From Leptospiraceae bacterium (GTDB lineage: Bacteria > Spirochaetota > Leptospiria > Leptospirales > Leptonemataceae), in NCBI GenBank assembly GCA_026005135.1, contig BPKM01000003.1:310001-374000 (forward strand): 64,000 nucleotides of DNA. Reading direction: 5' to 3'. This document shows, piece by piece, positions 10,530-19,497 of the stretch (its first letter is position 1; every line of letters begins with the position of its first letter). Both the position numbers and the translations under genes were made by a program. The notes beneath the pieces are model-generated. The model did no database searches and was not told where the DNA came from. It worked only from the letters and a program-made list of their open reading frames with translations.

Positions 10530-13055
10530 GTGAAATCGAAAGAGCCGTTAAATACTCCGATGATGAAGCAGTATCTGGAGTTGAAATCTCAGTATCCAGA
10601 TACTATTTTATTTTTTCGAATGGGGGATTTTTATGAATTATTCTTAGATGATGCAAAGATTGCTGCGCCCATAATGGATGTAGCTTTAACCAGTCGTCAA
10701 AATTCCATACCAATGGCTGGTGTACCTTATCATAGTGCGGATATATATATAAGTAGATTATTACAGGCTGGAAAAAAAATAGCCATAGCAGAACAAGTAG
10801 CAGATCCACAGAATCCCCGATTAATGAAAAGAAAAGTAGTACGAATTATAACTCCAGGAACAATTATAGAAGAAAATTTATTAAAAAATGCAGAATCACA
10901 ATATTTAATGGCTATTAGTGATAAAAATTTTAGTTTAGAAGAATTAGGTGTAGGATTGGTAGATATATCGACAGGAGAATTTTATTGTTATAAAATAAAA
11001 GAAAATGAATCTTCTATTCAGTTAATGGATTTATTTTATTCTTATTTGCCCACAGAAATTATTATACCAGGTCATTTAGAATCATTTATAAATGAAAAAT
11101 TTAGAAATGTAAATATTATTATATCCACTTTGGAAACCTGGAAAGCAACACAGGAGGAAGGAAAAAGAAAAATAGAAAGTTATTATAATATTAAAGCATC
11201 ATCATTATTAAAAGAACAAGAATTCGAAGCAGTTTTAGGAGCGATCAGTTTAATTTTGCACTATGTAGAAAAAAATTTTCCTGACCAAAAAATTGATTTA
11301 GAAATTCCCCGCTTTTTAAATATAGAAAAAGAATATTTAATCTTAGACGAAAAAACGATAAAAAATTTAAATTTATTCGAACCAAGGGAAACCTCCTTAT
11401 ATTCTTTATTTTCTCCTGTTACACCTAAGGGAAAACGATTATTAAAAGAAATCATATTACATCCATTAAAAGATTTCAATCAAATTCAAAATAGATTGGA
11501 TCTAATAGAGTTTTTTTTTTCCTTAGATGAAGTTCGAATCGAAATACGAGATATATTAAATCAAATCAGTGATATAGAAAGAATATTAACCAGAATGCAA
11601 TATAATAAAGCTAATCCTAAGGATTTTCGAAATATAATTTCTACTATAGAAGCAATTGAAAAATTACAAAATGTATTAGAAGAAATTCAATGCAATTATA
11701 AAATAGATATAGATCCTTCTTTAATTGATTTAAAAGAAAGATTAGATAAAGCAATCGCTGATAATCCTCCAGCAATACTTGGCAACCAACCATTTTTAAA
11801 ACGTGGAGTTGATAAAGATTATGATGAAGCATTTTTAGCAAAAGAAAAAGGAACAGAATGGATTTTACAGTTTGAAAAAAAAGAAAAAGAGAGAACAGGG
11901 CTTTCTTCTTTAAAAGTTAAATTTAATAAAGTCACAGGATACTATATCGAAATTTCGAAAGTACAGGCAAAAAATGCTCCGAAAGAATACGAAAGAAAAC
12001 AAACCTTAATCAATTATGAACGATTTACCAATCAAGAATTAAAAGAAATTGAAAGAAAAATATTACTTGCAGACGAAATTATATCCGAAATAGAAAAAAA
12101 ATATTTTGATGAATTTATCCAGTTCGTTTTGCAGTATAAAAACGAAATTAAGAAAGCCTTATATGATGTTGCCTTTCTTGATGTAATAATTGATTTTTCC
12201 CATGTCTCTAAACAAAATCGCTGGGTTAGACCAAAATGGAATCATAAAAAAGAATTATATTTAAAAGCTTCAAGACATCCTATTGTAGAAAAATTCTTAC
12301 CCAAAGAAATGGATTTTATTCCTAATGATGTATATCTGAATACCCAGGATAAAAGTATTGCTATTATAACTGGACCAAATATGGCTGGAAAATCAACCTA
12401 TATTCGTCAGGTAGCATTAATTCAAATTTTAGCACAAATGGGTTGTTTTGTTCCAGCAGAAAAGGCGAATATTTCTATTGTAGATAGAATATTTACTCGA
12501 GTTGGAGCAAGTGATAATCTTGCAAGAGGTGAATCAACTTTTTTTGTAGAAATGTCCGAAACAGCACAAATATTAAATCACTTTACTGAAAATTCTTTAA
12601 TCATTATGGACGAAGTTGGAAGAGGAACTTCCACCTATGATGGACTATCTATAGCATGGGCAGTAATTGAATATCTTGCAGAAAAAAGACCTAAAACACT
12701 TTTCGCAACTCATTACCATGAATTAACAGTACTCGAAGATAAAGAAGGAATATTTAATCTAACAATGGAAGTTATAGAGCAAGAAGGAGAAGTAATTTTT
12801 TTACATAAGGTTAAAGAAGGTTATGCAGATAAATCCTATGGAATACATGTAGCAAAATTGGCTGGCTTACCAAAAAAAGTAATTTATCGTGCACAATCCT
12901 TATTGGAAGAATTTGAAAAACATTCTCGTTATTTACATGAAGCAACAAAAAAAACATTTACTTATCAAGAGGAAATTGAATTTAAAAAACAACATTCATC
13001 GAATAAAAAACAGAAGAAAATTGAAATGCCAGAAAAACAAATTGAATTATTTTAA
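10530..13055 (+). CDS. mutS: DNA mismatch repair protein MutS
   Basis: 841 residues. The N-terminal mismatch-recognition domain carries FFRMGDFYELF (about 29-39, containing the Phe-X-Glu type region) and TSRQNSIPMAGVPYHS. A connector, lever and clamp follow. The ABC-type ATPase has Walker A GPNMAGKST (about 613-621), DEVGRGTSTYDG as the signature/Walker B region, and THYHELT. The C-terminus is helical. The start is a GTG 24 bp after gyrB with no clear RBS. It detects base mismatches and recruits MutL. It lies in a gyrB-mutS-copA series with 5- and 24-bp gaps, so it is probably cotranscribed. Confidence 0.97.
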   Translation: MKSKEPLNTPMMKQYLELKSQYPDTILFFRMGDFYELFLDDAKIAAPIMDVALTSRQNSIPMAGVPYHSADIYISRLLQAGKKIAIAEQVADPQNPRLMKRKVVRIITPGTIIEENLLKNAESQYLMAISDKNFSLEELGVGLVDISTGEFYCYKIKENESSIQLMDLFYSYLPTEIIIPGHLESFINEKFRNVNIIISTLETWKATQEEGKRKIESYYNIKASSLLKEQEFEAVLGAISLILHYVEKNFPDQKIDLEIPRFLNIEKEYLILDEKTIKNLNLFEPRETSLYSLFSPVTPKGKRLLKEIILHPLKDFNQIQNRLDLIEFFFSLDEVRIEIRDILNQISDIERILTRMQYNKANPKDFRNIISTIEAIEKLQNVLEEIQCNYKIDIDPSLIDLKERLDKAIADNPPAILGNQPFLKRGVDKDYDEAFLAKEKGTEWILQFEKKEKERTGLSSLKVKFNKVTGYYIEISKVQAKNAPKEYERKQTLINYERFTNQELKEIERKILLADEIISEIEKKYFDEFIQFVLQYKNEIKKALYDVAFLDVIIDFSHVSKQNRWVRPKWNHKKELYLKASRHPIVEKFLPKEMDFIPNDVYLNTQDKSIAIITGPNMAGKSTYIRQVALIQILAQMGCFVPAEKANISIVDRIFTRVGASDNLARGESTFFVEMSETAQILNHFTENSLIIMDEVGRGTSTYDGLSIAWAVIEYLAEKRPKTLFATHYHELTVLEDKEGIFNLTMEVIEQEGEVIFLHKVKEGYADKSYGIHVAKLAGLPKKVIYRAQSLLEEFEKHSRYLHEATKKTFTYQEEIEFKKQHSSNKKQKKIEMPEKQIELF

Positions 13056-13060
13056 TAAAT

Positions 13061-15316
13061 ATGAATAAGTCCAATGAACAAGATCAAGATATAATAACTC
13101 TTGCAATTCAGGGTATGTATTGCGCTGGATGTGCATCTCGAATAGAAAATGTATTAAAACGAACAGAAGGGATAGAAGATGTTAAAGTAAATTTCGCTAC
13201 TTCTACAGCTATTGTAAAATACAATCAAAAATCATTAAAATATGGTGATATTTATGAAAAAATCAAAAAATTAGGGTATGATGCTACAAAAAAAGAAAAT
13301 CTTTTTGCAAAAGAACGTATAGAAAAATTACAGAAAGAAAAACAAAAAAATAAAAGAGAAATTTTATTATTTATTTTTAGTTTAATTTTAAGTCTTCCTT
13401 TACTTTTTTCTATGTTTATTTCTTATCAAATTCCTTTCTGGATACAATTCTTATTAGCTACACCTGTTCAATTCTTAGCTGGTTTTCGTTTTCATAAAGG
13501 TGCAATAAAAACAATTTTAGGTGGTGGAGCTAATATGGATGTTTTGGTTTCTCTTGGAACCAATGTTGCTTATTTTTATAGTGTCTTTGTTATGATTTTT
13601 CCAAATAAAGTAATGGATTCACATGTATATTTTGAATCATCTTCTGTAGTTATTACATTTGTTTTACTGGGAAAAATTTTAGAAGGTATTACAAAACGAA
13701 AAGCGTATCAGGCTTTGGAAGATTTATTTTCTTTACAGCCATTAATTTGTCATTTATGGCGAAATGGAGAAATTATTGATATCGATTTAAGTGAAATACA
13801 AATTAATGATATTATCATTGTAAGACCGGGCGAAAATATTCCTGTAGATGGTATAGTCATAGAAGGGCGTTCAGAATGTAACGAATCCTTAATTACAGGC
13901 GAAAGTTTACCAGTTATAAAAAATAAAGGAGATAAGGTTTATTCTGGTACTATGAATTTATCAGGAATGCTAAAAGTTCAGGTAAAAGAATTACCAGAAA
14001 ATTCTACTCTTGCAAATATTTTAAAAATGATAGAAAAAGCTCAAAATACGAAAGCACCAGTACAAAAACTTGCTGATATTATTTCTGGATATTTTGCTTA
14101 TGGTGTAATTCTTATAAGTATTCTTACTTTTATAATTTCGTATTTTATTTTTAATATAGATTTATCTTCTTCTATAATTCGTTCTGTTTCAGTACTGGTA
14201 ATTGCATGTCCTTGTGCACTTGGACTTGCAACACCAATTGCTATCTTAATTTCAACAGGTATAGCAGCTAAATATGGTATATTATTTCGTAATGCAGAAA
14301 CAATTGAAAATGCTGGTAAAATCAATGTTTTAATTTTTGATAAAACAGGAACATTAACTACTGGAAAATTAAAAGTCGTTAAAACTTATTTTGATAAAAG
14401 TTTGGATATCGATTTACAAAAAAAAGTATATAGTATGATTTATTTATTAGAAAGTTCTTCGGAGCATATAATAGCAAAATCTATTTCTGAATTTACTAAA
14501 TCCATTTTTTCTTCTATTCCAATTCCAGATTTAGAATTAAAACATTTAGAAAACTATCCTGGTTATGGCATAAGAGGGGAAATTTTAGAAAAAAATACCA
14601 ATCGTATTTGGGATGTTTATATTGGTAACAGAGATTTATTTATAGAAAAGTTTAAGAATATTGATTTATTATACAATAAAGATATTTCGGAACAAAAAAC
14701 AGCAGTTTATTTTGCAATTCCAAATTTAACAAAAGGTATATTTTTACTGGAAGATACCATTAGAGAAGAAGCACCTAAGGTCATAAAACAATTAAAAACT
14801 TATCATATTAGACCTATTCTTGCAACAGGTGATAAAAAAGAAATTGCAGAAAGCATAGCACATTTATCAGGTATAGAAATAATTTATTATGAATTAAAAC
14901 CAGAAGATAAATTATCATTGATAGAAAAATTACAAAAAGATGGTTTTATTGTGGGAATGATTGGCGATGGAATTAATGATGCTCCAGCTTTAGCGAAAGC
15001 AGATGTTTCTTTTGCTATGGGAGAAGGTGTTTCAATTACAAAAGAATCAGCAGATATTAATTTAATACATAATGATTTAACAGATATTTCATTTAGTATA
15101 TATTTATCGAAAATAACCTTAAGAAAGATTAAGCAAAACTTATTTTTTGCTTTTATTTATAATACTCTTGGAATTCCTCTTGCTGCTATGGGATATTTAA
15201 GCCCAGTATTTGCTGGATTTGCAATGGCTATGAGTTCTGTTTCCGTAGTAACATCTTCTTTATTTTTATATTTAAACAATAAAGAATCATATATAAAAAA
15301 ATTAGATTTATCATAA
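13061..15316 (+). CDS. copA: Copper-transporting P1B-type ATPase
   Basis: 751 residues. An N-terminal heavy-metal-associated domain has GMYCAGC (18-24). Membrane helices follow. The transmembrane metal motif is CPC (ACPCALGLATP, near 382), then the phosphorylation loop DKTGTLT (about 426) and the hinge GDGINDAPAL (about 634). CPC with an N-terminal MxCxxC points to a Cu(I) exporter of the inner membrane; silver is an alternative substrate. It begins 5 bp after mutS with no strong RBS, so its expression probably depends on the upstream transcript. No copper-responsive regulator is visible nearby. Confidence 0.93.
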   Translation: MNKSNEQDQDIITLAIQGMYCAGCASRIENVLKRTEGIEDVKVNFATSTAIVKYNQKSLKYGDIYEKIKKLGYDATKKENLFAKERIEKLQKEKQKNKREILLFIFSLILSLPLLFSMFISYQIPFWIQFLLATPVQFLAGFRFHKGAIKTILGGGANMDVLVSLGTNVAYFYSVFVMIFPNKVMDSHVYFESSSVVITFVLLGKILEGITKRKAYQALEDLFSLQPLICHLWRNGEIIDIDLSEIQINDIIIVRPGENIPVDGIVIEGRSECNESLITGESLPVIKNKGDKVYSGTMNLSGMLKVQVKELPENSTLANILKMIEKAQNTKAPVQKLADIISGYFAYGVILISILTFIISYFIFNIDLSSSIIRSVSVLVIACPCALGLATPIAILISTGIAAKYGILFRNAETIENAGKINVLIFDKTGTLTTGKLKVVKTYFDKSLDIDLQKKVYSMIYLLESSSEHIIAKSISEFTKSIFSSIPIPDLELKHLENYPGYGIRGEILEKNTNRIWDVYIGNRDLFIEKFKNIDLLYNKDISEQKTAVYFAIPNLTKGIFLLEDTIREEAPKVIKQLKTYHIRPILATGDKKEIAESIAHLSGIEIIYYELKPEDKLSLIEKLQKDGFIVGMIGDGINDAPALAKADVSFAMGEGVSITKESADINLIHNDLTDISFSIYLSKITLRKIKQNLFFAFIYNTLGIPLAAMGYLSPVFAGFAMAMSSVSVVTSSLFLYLNNKESYIKKLDLS

Positions 15317-15453
15317 GATAAAAATAATAAATAATTATTTCTATATTTGAATTGATTCATTTTTCAATCACAAAAATAAATAAGTATTATTATATAATAT
15401 AAGAAAATAATCCGAGTATTATAATATAGTATTTATAAAAAAATTAAAAATAC

Positions 15454-15481
15454 TTGACTTAAAATTGTTAATTTGTATTAT
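15454..15481 (+). promoter_or_regulatory. Promoter of the phosphatase/ABC_sub_bind/TonB operon
   Basis: TTGACT (15454-15459), a 16-bp spacer, TATTAT (15476-15481). A strong RBS GGGGGAG (15489-15495) and ATG at 15500 follow, so the leader is very short. Confidence 0.5.
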
Positions 15482-15499
15482 GACATATGGGGGAGTAAT

Positions 15500-17983
15500 A
15501 TGAAAATTCGTCATAAATTGGTTTTATTTATATTTGCAATTTTAACATTAAGTATTATTCCTTTTACCTTAGGAATATTATACTGGAATGAAAAAGTAAT
15601 TAAAGATAAAACCATAGAATTATGTAAAAATATTACTCATAATATTTCAAGTGCAGCGATAGAGGAATTAATCTTAAATACAACTTATGATGGAACAAAA
15701 ACCCTTATAAAAGATTTAGAGAAAGAACATATACAGGGTTTAGAAAATTTATATATTTTAAATTATAAATACGATGTTGTAGCTTTTTTTGGCAAATCAG
15801 AAAACTTTAAAGATAGTAAAGATCAAAATCTATTACAAAAAATTAAATCATTGGAATATAAAGATTATAAAATAGGTAATAAAAAATATCTGAGATTTAT
15901 TGTACCAATTTATATAAAATACTATAATCAAGATTTAAGAATTGGAACAGTGATTTTAGATTTTGATCAAGAAAAACTAAATGAACCTATAAAGAACATA
16001 AAACAACAAATCATTTATATATCAGGAAGTATATTTTTAATTTCATTTATTATAACATTAATAATGAGTTTAAAATTTGTACAACCTATACAAATATTGA
16101 TAAAAGGAACACAGGAATTTGGTAAAGGAAATTTAAAATTTAGAATTAAACTAAATAGAAAAGATGAATTTGGAGAATTAGCCTTTTCTTTTAATCAAAT
16201 GGCTGAACAAATTGAGGATTTTACAGAAAATCTTGAAAATAAAGTTAAACAACGAACAAAAGAATTAAGAGAAGCTTTACAAAAAGTAAATGAATTAAAA
16301 ACTCAGCAAGATGGAGATTATTTTTTAACTTCTCTATTGGTCCAACCTCTGATTGGCAATTTTCAGACTTCTCAGAATATAGAAACAGAATTTATTATAA
16401 AGCAAAAGAAAAATTTTACTTATAAAAAATGGGAAAATGAAATTGGTGGAGATTATTGTATAACAAATAATATTCGGTTGGGAAATAAAAATTATGTTTT
16501 TTTTGTTAATGCAGATGCGATGGGAAAATCTATACAGGGTGCTGGTGGTATATTAGTATTAGGTAGTATTATTAATGCACATATATTACAATCAAAATAT
16601 GGGAAATCTCCTTTTAAGTTTCCAGAATTATGGTTAAGAAATTTATTTAGAGATTTAGAAAGTATTTTTTGTTCCTTTGAAGGTACAATGTATATTTCCT
16701 TAGTTATGGGACTTATTGATGAAGAAAATGGATTTATGTATTTTGCTAATATAGAACATCCTTTTACTATATTATATCGTCAGAAACGTGCCTTTTTTTT
16801 AGAAGAAGAAAGTATCGTTAGAAAATTAGGTATGAATGAAGGTAATATTTATAATTTTTCTATAAGAACGTTTTTATTGGAACCAGAAGATACAATTTTT
16901 ATTGGTAGTGATGGTAAAGATGATTTAGTTTATAAAAATGAAAAGGGAGAAGAAGTTATTAATGAAGATGAAACATTAATATTATCAATTATAGAAAAAT
17001 GTGAAGGAGATTTGAATAAAATTTTTGAATATATACAAAGTAATTATAAAATCATAGACGATATATCTATATTAAAGATACATTTTCTTAATCCTTTATT
17101 TCAATTTAATGAATATATTCCAGAACCCATAATTGATAAAGTAGTAGGGCTTAAAGAATTGATCTCTAATAAAGAAATAGAAAAAAAATATATCTTAGAT
17201 AAAATAAAAAAATTAGAAGTGTATATAGAAGATCATCCAGCATTATCTTTACAAATTGGTAATCTTTATTATTTATTAGAAGAATATGAGGAAGCATACA
17301 AATGGTATTATGAATATTATTATAATTTCCCATATATGAATGAAATTTTATATACACTTTCAAAAGTTTTGTATAAACTTAATCGAATAGAGGAAGCAAT
17401 AGATTTTGGAGAAATGTTATATTTAAGAGACCCTCTTAATGAAGCAAATCTTGAATTATTATGTGATTTATATATTAAGAAGAAAGTTTTATCTAAGGCA
17501 GAACATTTACTAAAAGTTTTTGAATCAAACTTCCCACATCATAAGTCCTTGGAAAAATTGAATGTTCAAATCCAGGAATTAAAAATGTTATCGGGTATAC
17601 AAATGGGATTTGATGAATGGACATTAAAAGGATTAGAAGCCTATAATCAAAAAAGGTTTAAAAGAGCAATATATTATCTTGAAAAAGTATTTGAAAATAA
17701 TCTTGATAATGTGGAAATTATGTTAAAACTTGCAAATTCTTATGCTAAATTAAAAAATTATGAAAGAGCATTAGAAATTTATGAACATATTTTAACCTTA
17801 ACACCAAATCATTATCATGTTTTAAATAATATCGGTGTAATATATTTTCTTTTAAATGATCTTACAAAGGCAAAAATCTATTTTCAACGTGCATTAAAAA
17901 TCAATCCTTTATATAAAAATGCTCAATATAATCTTAAAAAGATAGAAGATTTAGAAGAGAAAAAAAATGAAGTTCATAAATAA
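15500..17983 (+). CDS. HAMP-linked SpoIIE/PP2C-type Ser/Thr phosphatase with TPR repeats
   Basis: 827 residues from the ATG at 15500, chosen over a TTG at 15473 because GGGGGAG lies 5 bp upstream. TM1 (about 9-27), an extracytoplasmic sensor region of about 140 residues, TM2 (about 175-198), HAMP (VQPIQILIKGTQEF...FNQMAEQIEDF), a short coiled coil, then a SpoIIE-type phosphatase (NEIGGDYC, NADAMGKSIQGAGG, FIGSDGKDDL), and C-terminal TPRs (GNLYYLLEEYEEAYKWY, LANSYAKLKNYERALEIYE). It probably dephosphorylates an anti-sigma-antagonist or similar in response to an envelope signal. It overlaps the next gene by 17 bp, suggesting translational coupling. Confidence 0.85.
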   Translation: MKIRHKLVLFIFAILTLSIIPFTLGILYWNEKVIKDKTIELCKNITHNISSAAIEELILNTTYDGTKTLIKDLEKEHIQGLENLYILNYKYDVVAFFGKSENFKDSKDQNLLQKIKSLEYKDYKIGNKKYLRFIVPIYIKYYNQDLRIGTVILDFDQEKLNEPIKNIKQQIIYISGSIFLISFIITLIMSLKFVQPIQILIKGTQEFGKGNLKFRIKLNRKDEFGELAFSFNQMAEQIEDFTENLENKVKQRTKELREALQKVNELKTQQDGDYFLTSLLVQPLIGNFQTSQNIETEFIIKQKKNFTYKKWENEIGGDYCITNNIRLGNKNYVFFVNADAMGKSIQGAGGILVLGSIINAHILQSKYGKSPFKFPELWLRNLFRDLESIFCSFEGTMYISLVMGLIDEENGFMYFANIEHPFTILYRQKRAFFLEEESIVRKLGMNEGNIYNFSIRTFLLEPEDTIFIGSDGKDDLVYKNEKGEEVINEDETLILSIIEKCEGDLNKIFEYIQSNYKIIDDISILKIHFLNPLFQFNEYIPEPIIDKVVGLKELISNKEIEKKYILDKIKKLEVYIEDHPALSLQIGNLYYLLEEYEEAYKWYYEYYYNFPYMNEILYTLSKVLYKLNRIEEAIDFGEMLYLRDPLNEANLELLCDLYIKKKVLSKAEHLLKVFESNFPHHKSLEKLNVQIQELKMLSGIQMGFDEWTLKGLEAYNQKRFKRAIYYLEKVFENNLDNVEIMLKLANSYAKLKNYERALEIYEHILTLTPNHYHVLNNIGVIYFLLNDLTKAKIYFQRALKINPLYKNAQYNLKKIEDLEEKKNEVHK

Positions 17984-19484
17984 AATATTAATTATTTTAT
18001 TATTAATAGCAAAAACAATTTTTGCAGGTAATATTGCAGTGTTATTACCTGAGCCTGTTTCTATTTATCAACAATTTATAATAGGTTTACAATCTTCTTT
18101 AAACGATAAGATTTCGTTAAATATATATTATTTAAATAATCCACTAGACATACAAAATCTTAGAAGTAGATTAGAAGTTTTAGATGTAATTATAACAATC
18201 GGTTTAGATGCTTATTATAAAATAGAAGAAACAGGATTTAAAAAACCTATTTTGATTGCTTTGATTCCCAATATACATCTTATAGAATATAAAAATAATC
18301 TATGTGGTATTGATACCAGAATTCCAATTTCTGAATATCTTAGTTATCTAAATGAAATAATTCCAGAAAAAAAAATTATATTAACAATCTATACAAAAGA
18401 AGAAAGTAAATTAGAAGCATTAGAAGGTTATTATAGTGATATACAATTTAATTCTTTTTTCATAATAAAAAAAGCGAACGATTCAGAAGATTTTAAAAAA
18501 ATGGTTTCTTCTTATACAGCAAACTATAATATAGATGCTTTTTATGTAGTTGATGATCCCATCTATACAATAGAAAATTTAAAATATTTAGTTGATTTAT
18601 CTCGTAAAAAATCATTTGCCTTAATTACGAAATATGATTCCTTATTAAATTTAGGGTTAACATTTTCTTTGAATCTTAATTATTCTCAAGTTGGAAGAAA
18701 ATATGGAGAAATTGTAAATAAAATTGTATTTCAGCATAATAAATGCGAAGAAATATTTTTTCAGCCTCTAAAGAAAGAAGATATTATATTTCAGGTAAAT
18801 ATAGAAGCAGCAAATAAACAAAAAATTAATATACCAGAAGAATTAGTGGAGCGCTCTAATTTATATAAAATATCTCAATTAGGAATTGATTTCTTTTATA
18901 AAGAAAAATATTCTATAGCAGAGAAGATTTTTAATCAGATTTTAGAAAAAGACCCACAAAACCCTTTAGCCCTTTATTTTAAAAAAGAAATCATTACATT
19001 AAAAACAAAACAACAAACAGATAATGTTTTAAATAATGCTTTAAAACATTATAATAATAAAAATTATAAAGAAGCACTAACGTTAACAAATCAAATATTA
19101 AAAATAAATCCTTATCACGAAGAAGCGAAAAATCTAAATTTAAAAATAATTAATGAATATAGTAATCTATTGGAAAGTTATGGAGATAATTCAATTAAAA
19201 AAGATCCTTATATGGCTATAAAATATTATTTAGATGCAATAGATATAAATTCAAATAACGATAGTGCAAAGAACAAATTGTTTCAATTAAGAAATCAATT
19301 AAAAATACAGATACCAAAATTATTACAGACTGGAAAAAATTATTACGAAAAAAGAATGTATAAAGAGTCTATAGAAATATTTAATAAAATTTTATTAATT
19401 GAACCCGGACATAGGCTTGCATTAGAATATAAAAACTTAGCAATCCAGAAATTAAATGCAATACGTAATATTATAAATCGATAA
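17967..19484 (+). CDS. Periplasmic ABC_sub_bind-type binding protein with TPR tail
   Basis: 505 residues. A signal peptide (MKFINKILIILLLIAKTIFAG) precedes a two-lobed region (NIAVLLPEPVSIYQQFIIGLQ, VDDPIYTIENLKYLVDLSRKKSFALI, GRKYGEIVNKIV) that resembles the ABC transporter substrate-binding family PF04392. From about residue 290 it has three TPR-like units (GIDFFYKEKYSIAEKIFNQILEKDP, ALKHYNNKNYKEALTLTNQILKINP, GKNYYEKRMYKESIEIFNKIL). It lies between a membrane phosphatase and a TonB receptor with no permease or ATPase gene, so it may act as a sensor or adaptor rather than a transporter component. The assignment is by pattern only. Confidence 0.72.
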   Translation: MKFINKILIILLLIAKTIFAGNIAVLLPEPVSIYQQFIIGLQSSLNDKISLNIYYLNNPLDIQNLRSRLEVLDVIITIGLDAYYKIEETGFKKPILIALIPNIHLIEYKNNLCGIDTRIPISEYLSYLNEIIPEKKIILTIYTKEESKLEALEGYYSDIQFNSFFIIKKANDSEDFKKMVSSYTANYNIDAFYVVDDPIYTIENLKYLVDLSRKKSFALITKYDSLLNLGLTFSLNLNYSQVGRKYGEIVNKIVFQHNKCEEIFFQPLKKEDIIFQVNIEAANKQKINIPEELVERSNLYKISQLGIDFFYKEKYSIAEKIFNQILEKDPQNPLALYFKKEIITLKTKQQTDNVLNNALKHYNNKNYKEALTLTNQILKINPYHEEAKNLNLKIINEYSNLLESYGDNSIKKDPYMAIKYYLDAIDINSNNDSAKNKLFQLRNQLKIQIPKLLQTGKNYYEKRMYKESIEIFNKILLIEPGHRLALEYKNLAIQKLNAIRNIINR

Positions 19485-19497
19485 GAGGATTATAATT